The notes: generated by a model not told the origin, from the sequence alone. A stretch of DNA of 64,000 nt from Bombyx mori (GCF_030269925.1 NC_085112.1:10665501-10729500); one strand, 5' to 3'; positions 1 through 13,838 are shown, counted from the first letter of the stretch. Program-made: numbers and translations.

Positions 1-2072
1 CGACTTGGAATACTGTGTTACAGTAAACAAGATCCTTAACGTATTTTTTGTATCTTCGATTTGTGTTTATTAGTTATTCGCGATCTGTATTAAATAACAA
101 TGAATTTACGTTGACAATGGCACAAGCAGGGGTAGCATTATAACCACTGTCTATATTGATACCGTGAACAAATAAAAAGTGTATAAGTATAGTATAAGAT
201 CGACATAAAACAAGCGTAGAACAATTTACCTCAGCCCAAATAATTCTCCTCCTTCCTATTTTATAACAACACAACAAAGGCTTAATGTAGAACTGTTTGA
301 GGCGGCCGCTCTCGTGGGCGCAATTTCTCCTGACTCGACAACCAGAGACGGCGATTACTCTATTTTAGTAATCCCAATGCGCGAATTTAATCTTTGTTCT
401 TTCCCCGCTTTCTACACTATTCGCAGTTCATTAATCGGGATGCCCCGTTTTAATTAATGATTATTTTTCTGGTTAAGTTTCTTTAGTGCGATATTATTTT
501 GAAAATGTGTTCATCAGAGCGCATAGAACTAATGGATTTAATGCTTCTATTGGGATATTACTATGGCTCCATAGTAGACAGGATACCTTTGACAGCAAAT
601 AGATTTCGCGTAGGAATTTGTGTCCTCAATTCTAAACCAGTATAGTTGATTTTTTCAATTTTACTTTTAAAACTTTGATTTGTATAACAGTTTATTTTAT
701 CACTGAATTGAACTAGTTCGCGGAGTCTTAGGGATTTTGCTGAATTTCTTCGAATACCCTAACTGCTTTGGAGGCAGAACTTAGCAACCGCTTCCTTTGT
801 GAGTCTGAGAGTAAGCGGGGATGTCTTTAAATCTACAGTAAGACAAAGTTTCGGAATCTTGCCAACGTTAACCGGTTTCGATTGATTTAAAGTAACTACA
901 AGTATTAGCGAACAGCTCAAAATTTTGGATAACTTTTAGTATAAGATTTAGAACATTTACAAGGTTCGATTCGATCTTTTTTTTATTTTCTAAATACAAT
1001 TTTCTAAAAACATAATATATCATGGCATTTTGGTATAATTTGAAAACAGTTATGTTAATTTAAGCTTATGTACTTCAAGATCCATGTAATTTGATAATTC
1101 GCATTATGGGTATGCCAAACTATGTTCGACAACCATTAGTCAGACACAACTAGAACAATAATCAAACACAATTACAAACGTCGGGATAACAAAAGAAAAA
1201 GCTATTATATTTCCAGTGGCCACGGAGCGAAGCTTTTAGCCTGTGTCAGTATGTCAACAGCAATAAATTGTTGGTAACGAGAGAAGTTCAGTTGATGAGC
1301 TCATTTCATCCATAGGCCACTGGGGTATGTTCAATCACAATATAAAAAGTTCGCCACTTGTCCTTTTGATGGTATCGATAATTGTACTACCTTATCCATT
1401 TTATCTATAACAAATGAGTGAGTTTTGGGTTTGAATGTAGCCAACGCTTAATCAGAATGTTTTAGTGCCAATGAAGATGAACCTGTCTAAGGTGGGTAGG
1501 ATTGCTCGAGGAGGATTCAAGGACCACAGCAAACTAGAACTAAAGACTTCTGAATAAGAACGTGCCGTAGACATTCTAGAAAAAAACTCGGTTTTAGAAA
1601 ATGAGCATGAACTCTGCTTCGGCGAGTGTTTTAGTAATAAAATAGAGATAATGGTGGTCATTTGAATAATTACTCCCCTTGGAGCATTTTGCCAAGCATA
1701 TAAAGTGTATTTATAGTGTGTGGTACAACAAATAGAATTGTTTGAATAATATTAGTACCTAAATAATAATGAACCGAGCTTAATCTCCGAAGAGTGAACT
1801 AGTACTTAAGAGGATTTAGTTGCAAGCATCTTATGTTCAAATAATAATAAATATTAAGTAATAAAATGGTTTTTACATAGAACAAGGTGCTAAGCCAAAT
1901 CATTTATATTTTTAGGTAATACAATTATGTTGAACATTTGGATGAATCCTATGGATAAATTGTTACTGAAACATTCATCATCTTAGTGGATATCGGTTTC
2001 TTTAGATGCTTTTCCTTCCTATATCTTTCACAAAATTCAATATAATTCAATTAAAGAAATTGAAAAGTAAAG
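1..2072. other. no supported feature
   Basis: AT-rich unique-looking DNA. Short ORFs on both strands have no recognisable domain. At 1455-1670 the plus strand has broken coding-like pieces (LELKTSE, ERAVDILEKNSVLENEHELC) that could be a decayed pseudogene, but I cannot place it. Confidence 0.4.
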
Positions 2073-2205
2073 GTACAGGCGGATATGGAGAAGAATAACC
2101 TCACCTAGAAGGATGCCGAAGACCTGGCAAAGTGGAGGGGTTTAAGTAGGAAAGTAGACCCTGGCACTAGACCGGGAAAGCGCTAGGAAGAAGGAGAAGA
2201 AGAAA
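2073..2205 (+). pseudogene. RTE-type LINE tail remnant
   Basis: GGCGGATATGGAGAAGAATA, TGCCGAAGACCTGGCAAAGT, GGACC..GGCACTAGACCGGGAAA match, in inverse, the copy at 8490-8700. Reads roughly KADMEKNNLT, EDLAKWRGL, DPGTRPGKR. Short and decayed. Confidence 0.5.
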
Positions 2206-2585
2206 GAAATTTATAAGTGTATTTCAGATTATTTCATGGGCTTGAATTACTTTATTAATTGTTATAAAAACCAAACTAGCACTTCAGTAAGGTGTCACGT
2301 GTTATTAAATTTCGAACAAGTTTTCAACATTACGGGTTAATAAAAACAGCACGGTGACATTTTCAAATGTATTCATTGTACAGTACAGTGATTGACAACA
2401 CTACAGAAATCATCCACTAAATTTAATTGACAGATGTTTTCCAAAACCATTCTCCTTCTACTCTCTAAGCAAAGAGGAAGAAAACAGTTTATATCTAACG
2501 TGAACAGACGCTAAATATCCGTTGTTTAATATCGACTACCTTACTTGCTTCATTTGTACCAATTTTATATTCTTCACATATCTTC

Positions 2586-2830
2586 TTTTTTTTATTGTTT
2601 AGATGGGTGGAAGAACTCACAGCCCACCTGGTGTTAAGTGGTTACCGAGGCCCATAGACATTTACGTCGTAAATGCGCCACTCACCTTGAGATATAAGAT
2701 CTAAGATCTCAAGTATAGTTACAACGGCTGCCCTACCCTTCAAACAGAAACGCATTACTGCTTCACGGTAGAAATAGGCAGAGTGGTTGTACCTACCCGT
2801 GCGGACTCACAAGAGGTTCTACCGCCAGTA
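2586..2830 (-). mobile_element. Bm1 SINE body (3' part)
   Basis: Inverse of the Bm1 body: ACTGGCGGTAGAACCTCTTG at 2830 down to the T run at 2586, with the marker phrases AAACAGAAACGCATTACTGC and CACAGCCCACCTGGTGTTAA. tRNA-like head missing. CR1-type terminus follows. Confidence 0.8.
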
Positions 2831-2982
2831 TCAAGACCGGTGGGTACTAGAGACTCAAACTTATATATGTTTATAGATCATGCACATCCAGACAAAGAGC
2901 AAACAAACTTGTTCATAATAAAATGTTTGCCTGATGTGGGAATCTAACCTACGACCCTCAATGCAACAGTCAAAGCTACGGC

Positions 2983-3112
2983 AGTACAGTAGGCAGCGAC
3001 TTGGCTCTGCCCCTGGCATTGCTGATGTCCATGGGCGACGGTAACCACTCACCATCAGGTGGGCCGTATGCCCGTCTGCCTACAAAGGCAATACAAAAAA
3101 AAAAAAAAAAAA
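2983..3112 (+). mobile_element. CR1/Jockey-like LINE 3' terminus
   Basis: The plus strand carries GGCAGCGACTTGGCTCTGCC followed by CATGGGCGACGGTAACCACT and an A run of about 18 nt. This encodes the last residues (SAPGIADVHGR) and 3' UTR of the family at 57958. Strongly 5'-truncated; lies right after a Bm1 copy. Confidence 0.65.
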
Positions 3113-4044
3113 CAACTTACTACTACATCACCGATTCAGTCAAAGGTCGCGAGTGACATTTACCGCTTGCGATATAAGCTCATCTGTCTTGAATAAACAA
3201 ACCCAAAGCTGGTTGAAGTGTTGGTGAATGCAGGGACTTTTTTTTGGCATTTTTTATAGTAAATTGTACCTCACGACAGGCTATTTCCAGCTCCCGTCTT
3301 ATTTAGTATTCATAAGCGGCATTACGATCTCGAGCCCTCGAGATATTGTTTAGGAATATTGATAAAACAAAAATGACACTGTTTTTTACTTACCTTTCCA
3401 CTTTTATAATTTAAAATACTTCTGGGATATTTTTACGTAGTCGGATGCTTTTAGGCATTGAGTTTGACACGAAAAAACGTCCAAGAAAATCTGACTTCAT
3501 TTTCCTAGAAAGTATTTACGGTTTTCTCCAGGGACGCTACACTCGGGTAAACTAACTAGTGACTAGACCAGAGAAATGTTTACAAACAATTAATTTTCTG
3601 AGATTGAGAAGAAAAATTTACTCAATTTACCAAAGTGAGTTGACGTGTGATTGAAAAAATTAAGTATGGATACTGGATGGATACTGGATACTGGTTATTT
3701 CAAATTTACAGTGAATTTAGCGTCGAGTTCGAAGACACGAAATACGGAGAATTCTTACTTTTTGTTTTAATTTATACAGTTTTTCAACCGAAAAGCTATG
3801 CTTAATATCTGTATATAAATAGAAAATGAAAAAATAGTACCTTGCTGTACCTCTGTTTCTCAACCGATGATATTTTTTTGCTTGATTAAAATGTTACGAG
3901 TAAAAATTTGCTTGGGAGCGTTTTTTTTTTCCGTCTTTACAAGTTCAATTAAAAAAATGTAAATAACAAAACAAAAGAGTAACGGTAATACAATGAATCT
4001 AAAATAGAAATCTTGAGGTGACAGTGGCTATGGGTAAATTTCAA

Positions 4045-4640
4045 TTACTTTTTTTTCGAACTGGGGGCCGAACCTCAGCCGTGAGGTTACCGCGCCCTGG
4101 GGGCGTGTGGGGTTGTCGGTCCGCAGATGTTGGAACGGACTGCGGGCCCAAAGATATGATTAGGGCCCTACCCGCAAAACGATACCCCTTGCACTCTCTC
4201 ACCCGGCGTCAGAACCCGGGCAGAGTAGGGGTATTCCCGCGGTCAACGCTATAACTAGACTCGCAATGCTATTCCGAGGACGGCAGACCGATGCGTCGTG
4301 GAGGCGATCGTCAACGACCAACGACGCCAATGTCCGCGATACGGTGGCCCGTTAGACTATGGTGTTGATCTGGCATACCAGTAGGCATAATCATAATCGG
4401 TAGGCAGCGGCTGGGCTCTGCCCCTGGCATTGCTGAAGTCCATGGGCGAAGGTAACCACACACCATCAGGTGGGCCGTATGTTTGCCTGCCTACACGGGC
4501 AATAAAAATAAAATAAAATAAAACCGAGAACCAGCCTGCCGGGTCGGAACACGATACGCCGCTGACCGGCTTGCTCTTTCACAGTACGTCTGGTGACAAC
4601 AGTGACGACGGCAATGCGAACCGCACCGCTAAATTTCAAC
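4045..4640 (-). repeat. GC-rich non-LTR retrotransposon 3' region
   Basis: Starts at a T run followed by TTCGAACTGGGGGCCGAACC, with later TGCGGGCCCAAAGATATGAT and TAGGGCCCTACC. The inverse complement of 42480-42815 shows the same series. Interrupted by a CR1-type terminus at 4400-4523. Confidence 0.5.
4400..4523 (+). mobile_element. CR1/Jockey-like LINE 3' terminus nested in a GC-rich LINE fragment
   Basis: TAGGCAGCGGCTGGGCTCTG, then CCATGGGCGAAGGTAACCAC, then GGCAATAAAAATAAAATAAA: the same terminus as at 2983. GC-rich sequence at 4045-4399 and again at 4524-4640 flanks it, so it probably inserted into that older repeat. Confidence 0.6.
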
Positions 4641-5362
4641 CACTAGCCGAACAATAATTTATAGCAATTAGTTTATGGGCCGTGAGATGGTTCACCAATC
4701 CAATGAAAATAATAATTCTATCAGCAGTAAGTAGGCGTTCCAAATAAAATTTTAAACTAATTTAATCTCAAATCGTAAACACTAAACTAGTTTATAAGCT
4801 ATATTCGATTTTATTTGTTAATACTTGACGACGCTTAAAAATGTTTGTTTTATTTTAGCTCTATTATTCAGTTTTTTTTTTTTATTCTGTTTCAAGGCTA
4901 TTAAGGCATCTCTTTTCAATTTTAAAAATAAATTAAGATGATTCATTTTACTAACGCTTTCCTTTAAACGAGACCAAATTTCGACGTCAGAAGATCATTT
5001 TCAATTGACGACTCATTCTCAATTCATATCGCCACCAGCGCATATAAGTCTAGAAATTTATGCACTTGCTAAAAAATTCACGTCAAAGAGATGTGTGCAA
5101 CTTCATTTATTCTTAGTGTGAACATAGAGAATCTATAATTCACTTGTACGATGCCTATCATTATCATAATTTCTAAATTATCTTTAATTTTTAACAAGGG
5201 CTTTAGCTTTGCGTAGATAAGGAGACAAGTCATAAAATGGTATTATAATTTTAAGCTAGTTTTTAAATAAATTTACCAACATTGAATTTGCATGATAATA
5301 ATTGCTTCCATCCTAAATATATATCCTAAATACTATAAAAAATGGTTGTCTTAGTGTGAACA

Positions 5363-6001
5363 TCAATTTGTTCTTTTAAAATACCACATACCAAAATGAT
5401 AAAGTACCCCAAAACATTTTACTTCTCCGACTATGACAGCCTTAGTTGTGAATAATGTCCGTGGCTCACACGGGGGACATTTTGGAGGGTTGACTGATTC
5501 CTGTTGAAAACTTATTGTACTGTGCTTCGCGGGTGACAAATATGTCAAATGTTTACCGTAACGGTCTCGAAAGCCGGCCGGTCTCCGGAGAAATGGATTT
5601 GGGCGGCCGACTGTACTCACTGACTGTAGGTACTTATCAAATATTCTATGTGTGAAATAAATCGTGACTTTCGCTTTTAGCGTGCAACCCTTTGACGCAA
5701 AAGCTTTTCTTTGCATCGTAATCGTGTTATTAAAAATGTTTTGTAGAATCCAAACTGTGTCTTTCATCGCCTTCTCGAACAAATAAGGGTAGCTTACTTT
5801 AGAAATAAACGTTAGTGGATGCGCATATACGTACTGATTACAACCACGCATCATACATTGGATTCGATTGGCTTGAATTCGATTGAATCTACAAAATAAA
5901 ATGTACTTAAAGTTCTTGTTGATACTTAAGAAAAAGGCAAACAACGTGCCCATGTTATTTAAAAAAAGTGGTGTAATTAACATTATATTGAAACAGGGCA
6001 C
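5363..6001 (-). other. unassigned 212-codon open frame
   Basis: The longest ORF outside transposons. The N-terminal half is AT-driven (Phe, Asn, Ile) without a signal peptide or domain that I recognise. The C-terminal half is GC-richer (GRPNPFLRRPAGFRDRYGKH). No TATA or supporting codon bias. May be chance. Confidence 0.2.
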
Positions 6002-6117
6002 TAATTCCTTAGTAATTTATTGAAAAAGAATTAACATTTCTTTTAACTCAAACATAATATTGATTGTGATTTTCCACTTTGATTGCGGTGATTGAAAAAC
6101 AACCACTTTGTTTTATT

Positions 6118-6367
6118 ACTGGTGGTAGGACCTCTTGTGAGTCAGCATGGGTAGGTACCACCACCTCGCCTATTTCTGCCGTGAAGCAGTAATGCGTTTT
6201 GGTTTGAAGGGTGGGGCAGCCGCTGTAACTATACTGAGACCTTAGGACTTATATCTCAAGGTGGGTGGCGCATTTACGTTGTAGTTGTCTATGGGCTCCA
6301 GTAACCACTTAGCACCAGGTAGGCTGTGAGCTCGTCCACCATTCTAAGCAATAAAAAAAAATAAAAA
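6118..6367 (+). mobile_element. Bm1 SINE body
   Basis: ACTGGTGGTAGGACCTCTTG through GCAATAAAAAAAAATAAAAA. Body complete, head missing. Confidence 0.82.
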
Positions 6368-6799
6368 AATCAAAATGTGGAATCGTTTTGGTCGTTTTGC
6401 CATTACACAAATCCTTCTCAAAGCGAATCGCTAAAACGGAACATCTCTCCCATTTATCATAGCAACAAAATACGCAAACGGTTTCCCGTATTAATAACAT
6501 TCAGTTTATGTAAATCACCAGTGACTGACTGCTAATATCCGGGGCTTCTGAATAAATGTTCAAAAGGAATAGGTACCACAAATTCTTTTCTTTTATTGGA
6601 TCCGGTGATTGTAGAACACGATAGTCAAAACTGAATCGAAGCTTCCTTTTTATTGTTTATGTTTCTATTTGACTTTTAAAAGACTCGTGATTGGGTATCT
6701 CTTGCCTGATTGAAGACAAAATAGCCAAAAATACTATTCTAAAATACAAAAACCATTTGTTTTCTCTTGATCTTTTCAAAACGGTTTTAGGTAAATAGG

Positions 6800-7018
6800 T
6801 TTTTTTTTATTGCTTAGATGGATGGACCTCACAGCCCACCTCGTTATCTATAACGTAAATGCGCCACCCACCTTGAGATATAATAAGTTCTAAGGTCTCA
6901 GTATAGTTACAACGGCTGCCCCACCCTTCAAACCGAAACGCATTACTGCTTCTCGACAGAAATAGGAAGGGTGGTGGTACCTACGCGCGCGGCCTCTCTA
7001 GAGGTCCTGCCACCAGTA
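6800..7018 (-). mobile_element. Bm1 SINE body with small deletion
   Basis: T run at 6800-6808, then TGCTTAGATGGATGGACC and CCACCCTTCAAACCGAAACG; ends CTGCCACCAGT. Missing about 30 nt after CCCACCT. Confidence 0.78.
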
Positions 7019-8083
7019 AAAGGTTAAAGCGAATCAGTCTATTTCGACTGTTTCGTGTTGCAACTTTTGACAATTATATTAGCATATTTCTTTTTTATTT
7101 AAGATATGCTGAAGGTTCACCTAAATTGTTGTTACCTTGATTGTATTGTATAACTGTTGTCTGTCCCTTCACCGAATGTCTTTCGCCACAATGATACCCA
7201 CACGTATGGACTCATTCATAATCATCACCGATATTTCAGTTCAGATCAAGAACTCGGTTGGATTTTTTGTTAATATTTTAAAGACCTATTAAAAGAATAT
7301 ATTACTCTTACAGAACGTTATTTATCATTTGGCAATGGAATCCTAAAAAGGACACATTTCTCTTCAAGCTTCGAAATTATTTTAAGAAAGTTAAGTGAAA
7401 AATGTTTTTCTGATCCAAATGTAAGCATTCTCGTTCATTCGCTTGTCATAAAAATTTGAAAGACTCTCTAGATGATCGCGACTAATAAGGCAATTTGGAT
7501 TTAAGAAAATTAAGGGCTTTTTGAAAAGATCTCTTTTAGAAGAATGATTCTCGTATATTTTTTTCTCGCTAAGACTTCATAAGTTTATAAGTGAGTGAAA
7601 GTTTTGTTAATATTTTAAGAGATTTAGTTGGATTAATTGTACTTACTCAAGGCTAGATTGATGATAATCTCTAAGACGTTTTCTGTAAAGCTTTAAAGCT
7701 AATTGTGTCTGTAAAAATCTTACTTACCAACAAAACCAATATGTAGCCGTTCTATAGTGACTAATTTTTTTTTTCAAGTTTTTCGTAAACCTCTGGCCAA
7801 GCTAAATATGTTAAAAAATACGAATATGTAGTTCAATTATTTCGGTAAATAAAAAACATTAAAAAAAATATAATTTACGATAAACTGAAATGTGACATTG
7901 GTTCTATATATGTCACTTTTAACCCTGCCTTTACTAGAGATGAAAGCGAATGGAAGCCTTAGAAAATATGACATTAAGTACCATCGCAATGAGCCTGCAA
8001 TAAAAACGACTGTAAGTATTCGATTTGTGTAAAAAAAAGTAATTGCTGTATGTACACTGAAACTAATCAATATTTTTTTTATT

Positions 8084-8370
8084 ACTAGCGGTAAGAACGT
8101 ATAGTGAATCCGCTCATGTAGGTAATTATTATATTACTGGTCATATTAAAAGTCAGCATGAACACGTATCACAACTCTTCGTGTTTCTGTCACAAAGAAA
8201 TTATGCATTAAGGCTTGAGGGATTGAGACAACGTTTAGACTATACAATCAAAATTTGGACTTGGATACCTCAAGGTGAGTGTTAGCAATCGGGTTGTGAT
8301 ATCTATGGGTTTAGGTTACCTCTTAACCAGTTGGGTCGTAAGCTCGTGCAGCCGTCTTTAAAATAAGTGT
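8084..8370 (+). repeat. degenerate Bm1
   Basis: ACTAGCGGTAAGAACGTATA, TTTCTGTCACAAAGAAATTA TGCATT, CCTCAAGGTGAGTGTTAGCA and CGTAAGCTCGTGCAGCC follow Bm1 order with heavy decay and a short insertion. Confidence 0.55.
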
Positions 8371-8484
8371 AAACCACGCATCCAGATGTTTTTTTGAATC
8401 AATATTGCGTTCTGAATTGTGAAACAATCACCATGCGATACAATTGGGAGTGCGATATTAGGTGGGTTATGAGGTCCGATAAAC

Positions 8485-8705
8485 TTTTAGTAAGAGCAGG
8501 ATTCATCTGCCTATATTCTTCTTCGCTTTCGTAGCGTTTTCCCGGTCTAGTGCTACGATCCGCTTCCCTACTTAAACTCCTCCACTTTGCCGGTCTTCGG
8601 AATTCTTCTGAGCAAGGTTATTCTCCTCTATATCCGCCTTTACCACATCCAACCAGCGTTCCTTGGGCCTACCGCGGGATCTTGGGCCTGGTACGCAAAG
8701 GTTGA
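8485..8705 (-). pseudogene. RTE-type LINE tail remnant
   Basis: The inverse complement reads RSRGRPKERWLDVVKADIEE followed by NSEDRQSG, the R-P-K-x-R-W-x-D tail of RTE polymerases. Same family as 2073-2205. No RT core. Confidence 0.55.
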
Positions 8706-11700
8706 GGAGAGGTTATGTAGTTTAGAAAATCACAAATATAAAAATCACAATAATAATTGTTTAATAACAATGTATAAAATAAGTGTCGTATTTCATGTAA
8801 GCAAATGGTTCGCAGTTTTTATACGCTTTAGTGGATCAGACTCTAATATAACTCAATGCCAATCAACTATTGCGTATCTGAGAGATATATTGCCTTGTCT
8901 GACGTCTAACGCACTTTCTATTTTCCTAATTCTGTACTTTCTTGAATGAAAATAAATCCGTTTGTCCGAAATTATAATTTCAAACATTTCTGAAACATCT
9001 TAAATTTTGTAGTTTGAGAAGTGTCCAAATTATTTTTTACTGAAGGAAAAAGGTAAAACAGTTTTTTAGTATTAGGTACTCTGATTACTTCCTTCACACC
9101 AATATTACAAATAAATCGATGTAAATACATCAGAAATGATTTTCTTCAATTTACGAAAAAAAATTTAGATCAAATGGTTCTTGTTCATAACATTCAAAGT
9201 ACATGATTTGCTTTCTATGTGTATGTCACAAACAAAATCTGCTATTTATTTTAAGAAAACTGTGAACTGAGATCAGATATAAATTTACACCGCATCGCTA
9301 TTGTGTTCAATTCTTTCACGTATTCCAAACACAGAAATGCCTCGTCTATTTTTTAGTAGTCTATTTTGAGTTAGCTATTTTCTCTGCAGCCCAACATCCA
9401 AGTTTGTGGGTCCTATTTTTATATTGAGTTGCTTGTGTTAAAACACAAATGTTGTGAGCATCAAACCTAGATTTCTAATACTTTTTTGCTGTCACATTAC
9501 TAACTAGTTTGAGTTTAATAAAAACTGGTTTTGACGATTCGTATAGAATTAATATGTATATATTGCGGATGTCAAGAATAGCTGGGTAACACAGATTTGC
9601 AGTTTGTCAGGTGTTGCTAGTAATTAAATTAGTTTATTTAATATTATAATATATTATTTATAAATAAGATAATGATTAAAACGTACATTTTGAAGTGGTA
9701 AAAACCACTTTGAAAATATTTGGTAGGACTGGATTTTGTCATAAAAAAAAACAATAAAACCAAATTATTAAAAACATTAAAATTAATTAATATAATTTAT
9801 AGGAAAATAAAAAAACACACTCAAGCTAAAATAGCTCCGATCCATCGATCTTTCGTCGACTATAAAACAAGCGAAACCTCGACAAATTACTTCATCGTGT
9901 TTTCTCATGAGATGTAAAACGCAAAATAATTATTTCACATTGCGGTACAATTTAATCTAAGAGAAATTTCAGACTTACACCGTTAAGATTAAAGAATGTT
10001 TTCCTTTGGTACATTTTTTGGCTTCACCGAAACCCGGCCGGTGCTCCTCGGTGTATTGCTTTATATTCGGTTTTCTTGTCTCACATGTAATTTATTTGTT
10101 GCAATACTCATACTCTTCCTTGTAGTTTGGTTAATTTTGGCATTCATTTGGACTATATATTACAAATAAGCCGCTGTTATTGTATTTTGATTTTATTATC
10201 GTCACTGAAGTATGAAGGTCTATGATTATCATTGTCCTATTAACATCAAATTTGAAGTTGGCCGTCAAAATTCAAGATGAGATGAGTTCACACCTTCATC
10301 TCACCCGTAGAAAGAACTCTATTGAAGCGGTAAAGGGTTCTTCATTTAGTGAGCTTCCAATAAAGACATCATTGATTTCAATAGGGCATAATACCCACCC
10401 GAAATATCCATGACTTTATCAGGCCCCTCTCATATTTCCTGAAATTTATACGGGTATGCCTTTTGCGGTCGTCCTGACAGTTCTTTCACATATTCCGATT
10501 GGATTGAATTTATACGCCTCAACCTACGTTGATATTGGATTGTTCAACCTTTAATATTTCACCACGTCCGTTTCGGAACTTATTTGTGTTCCGGATTCCT
10601 TTAAAATATTATACGCTGAATTCTGTGGCTTAATTGAATTTTTAAGTATGGACGAAACTACTCTAATAAAATATGGTGGTGTGCTATTTGTTTTTTTACT
10701 ATACATTCTATATTTAAATGCAAGCGATATAGTGATTTGTGTTAATGCAGTTATTCTAAGTTCCTATTCCTTTCGTTCTGATTGAATTTTTAAAATGCGA
10801 AAATAACTATTGAAAATATCAACCAACCAATTCATGAGTTGAAGATTTCGAATGTTAAGAATTTCCAGAACGATCCTCTCACATCACGGTTGTTTGTATT
10901 GAGGATTAGGATTCAACCGAGAATGCGGCAGTCGTGAGGAATGCTCGTGTCAATGGGCTCCGACAATCGGAATGCTTCTATCTCCAGTGCAACCTCCGAA
11001 CGAATCCGGAGAATGCCCTCTAAATTTCCTCTTTCATGTTTTAAAATACAAACAGAATAATTTTTTTTATATTTGATTCGAAAGGGAGTTCCTTTAGTTA
11101 TTTTGTTTTAATTAGATAAACTGTCAAAATTGGTCACAATATTTTTTGAATTATGAATGTTAATAAAGGTTTCAAAGATATCGGAATCTAATCTTGAATT
11201 ATGTCATCATTGATTCAAGATTATATCGATTTAACTTTTGCCGATGACATCTATTTTATGTGAAACACAAATCTGAATAAAATTTCCGTTTGAAACCACG
11301 AAGCGTTACTATACCATATAAATTACTTTGTTTTGCGTATTACTAAATCATCAAACGTCGGAACAATAATCCTGTACCAAAATGAATCTAAGAATAATAC
11401 AGAAAGTATCGTAAAGTCGTTAAGACAGTGACGAATCGTACCGCAACGCTGTTTATTCGTATGTAATCTCACGTTGAATTTTCCTCACGCCTATCCACAA
11501 AACCACAATATACCCGTCGTATTCCTTTATTCTCACTAGACTAGATTTATCGTGTTGAATATTAAACGTTTCATGTACGTACAAACATAAATCGAATTAC
11601 GAGTCTTACGCGGCTAAGTTTCGGGTGTGCTCCTAGTTACGATCGTTTGGTTGTGTGAAGTTTCTGCTTCTATTAAATTTAGAAAATACGTTTATGACTG

Positions 11701-12029
11701 TATCGTAGTAATTTTATTATATAATAACGTTCTGGATCTTTATTTTTGTGAAGATATATTGAAATTAACTTTCCCTGTTTAGTTTTTGATCACTTTATTA
11801 CTTTTGCACTAGTACATGCTTTCAGTGAAATGTTCGATCGTTTTTATAGGTTAAACCAATAATAGCAGATCCGCCTTCGTCATCTAACTCACATGGTCTA
11901 TGCTAAATAACTTTCCTTTAGTTCAAATTTCGAATTATCTTTAGTAGCAGTCGAGCACATTGGCTGTCCGATACACAAATAAATATCTGAGAAACTTTCT
12001 AAAATTCCTCTCATTTAAACAATTAGACG
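8706..12029. other. AT-rich region without supported genes
   Basis: No recognisable repeat except perhaps tiny remnants. Short ORFs at 8587, 9720 and 10222 look random. Confidence 0.4.
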
Positions 12030-12165
12030 ATACCGATCCAGAGCTAGATTCTGCGAAGCACTGCTTTTGCTAGAGATAGTGTTAGCAAACTCTCTCAGGT
12101 TGAGCCCGTGAGCTCACCTTTCCGTCTGGGCGTAACCGGAATAGCCTCATAGGATTCCAGGGAAT
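12030..12165 (+). repeat. LINE 3' UTR fragment, same family as 52857
   Basis: GATTCTGCGAAGCACTGCTT, GTGTTAGCAAACTCTCTCAG and GAGCCCGTGAGCTCACCTTT parallel 53077-53160. Diverged and short. Confidence 0.5.
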
Positions 12166-13838
12166 AGATAGGGAAAAATACCAGTCCAAATCTTTTCGTA
12201 AAAACTTATACACCTTTTCTCAAAAGAATTCTCATTTAATTATGCCGAAATATACTTGTTCATTTCTGGAATAAATATGAATCATAACATTTCACGATAG
12301 GAACATCGTCATGTTCTTCATACATTCCTTTGTCTCTCACAGTTACAGAAACTTGATTTATATTAATTCGGATTTCCTTCGCCTTCACGAAGGCAACCGT
12401 TTCCCGCTTCGTGATTGAAAATTGCATTATTAATACTCTTGCAAATCCTTTCGGTACTGTTTGAATATTATTCTCTTCCATCTCTTTCATAGAACCTTAA
12501 ATACTAGGAATATTTTATTTTCGTTTTGAAAGTTATTTTTTGGTTCTTTAAAATTGTCTTTTTATGAAGAGTTTTATTATTTGAAGGATACTCTTTATGA
12601 ATGATTTTTAGTTTCTTTGGAAAGAAATATTACTATACAAAATTCAGTAATGTTGCTTTGCAAATCGTAGATACGACAAAAAGAAAACTGTTGTATTTAT
12701 TGAGGTTAGGGCGTATAGTTAGAAGAAGGGATACCATCCTACGGATTTCAACCGCTTAAATGTCACGTATTACGGTTTGATATCCGCTTGTCCGGTTGCA
12801 ATAATGATTGACTACGTATTCATGAACCTCAAGATGGTGGTGGTTCTTACATTGTGATATTTATGGACCTTGTAGTCCAATTGAGCTCGAAAAGTGTTTA
12901 CTCATCCAGTGCAAAATAAATCATTTAGAAATTTAATTATTTTCCAAATCTATACGTAATATAGTGCTTCTAATACATTACAGATTTGATTTATGTATGA
13001 AATACATTAAAATAACAAACAAAAGTTTGACAGTAATCTTATTGACTAATTGCGGTAAAGCATTGAGGGAAAAAAAGAAAGTGTCCGATTTATTTAAACA
13101 AGGTTAGCCTTGGTTTAGTTTTAGTTTGGCCTTTAGTTGTTGGTACTCTATATATATCTACCATGCGGTTCATGCCACCCATGATCGATATGGAGGAAAG
13201 TCACATGTAGTCGCGATCCTCAGCAATAAAGAAACGATGGAGAAGAGAGCCTTTCAAAAAACTAAAGTGCACAATTTAGTGTATCTGCAGATTGTAGGTT
13301 AACTCGGAATCTGGACGGAAACATCCGTAAACAGACACAACGGAACTAATATACAATGGTACTGAGAATGATGGATGCTCACGGCGTAGTCAGATTCCGA
13401 AATTCTAGATACTACGTACCTACACCGGTTGAAATGGATCCGGGTAATGATTGATGGCTACGACGGTCGTAAGCTTGTCTAAAACAAGTGATATATTCTT
13501 GTAAATTTTAGAATTTTCTTCGCTTCTCGCGATTCGTCGAAATAGTTGAAACATTTATGCAGTTTTTGTAAATATAATATAAAATATCTGATCTTTCGTG
13601 TTTTCATTGTTTTTGTGTTCACCAATTGCTAAGGCGGCATTTATCGTCAATGTACGTATGAGTCTTGGTCTAGCTTCCGTCACAAAATTTTGTAAACGTA
13701 TCTTTTAATGTATTTAACTAATAGATATCGCGAATCAAAAAAATAAAATAATGAATGCGATTTTTAATTGTAAATTAGTTTTAAGTATATTGTACAGCAT
13801 ATTGTTAGTCCTTAGGAATGATTACCAGTAGATTTTTT
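12166..13838. other. region without supported genes
   Basis: A 76-codon ORF at 12490-12260 (-) reads plausibly (KGFARVLIMQFSITKRETVA) but lacks splice context or homology known to me. An old Bm1 remnant and a short repeat piece near 13210 are listed or noted elsewhere. Confidence 0.3.
12705..12900 (+). repeat. very old Bm1 remnant
   Basis: ATTACGGTTTGATATCCGCT, CCTCAAGATGGTGGTGGTTC and GAGCTCG in Bm1 order. Weak. Confidence 0.3.
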
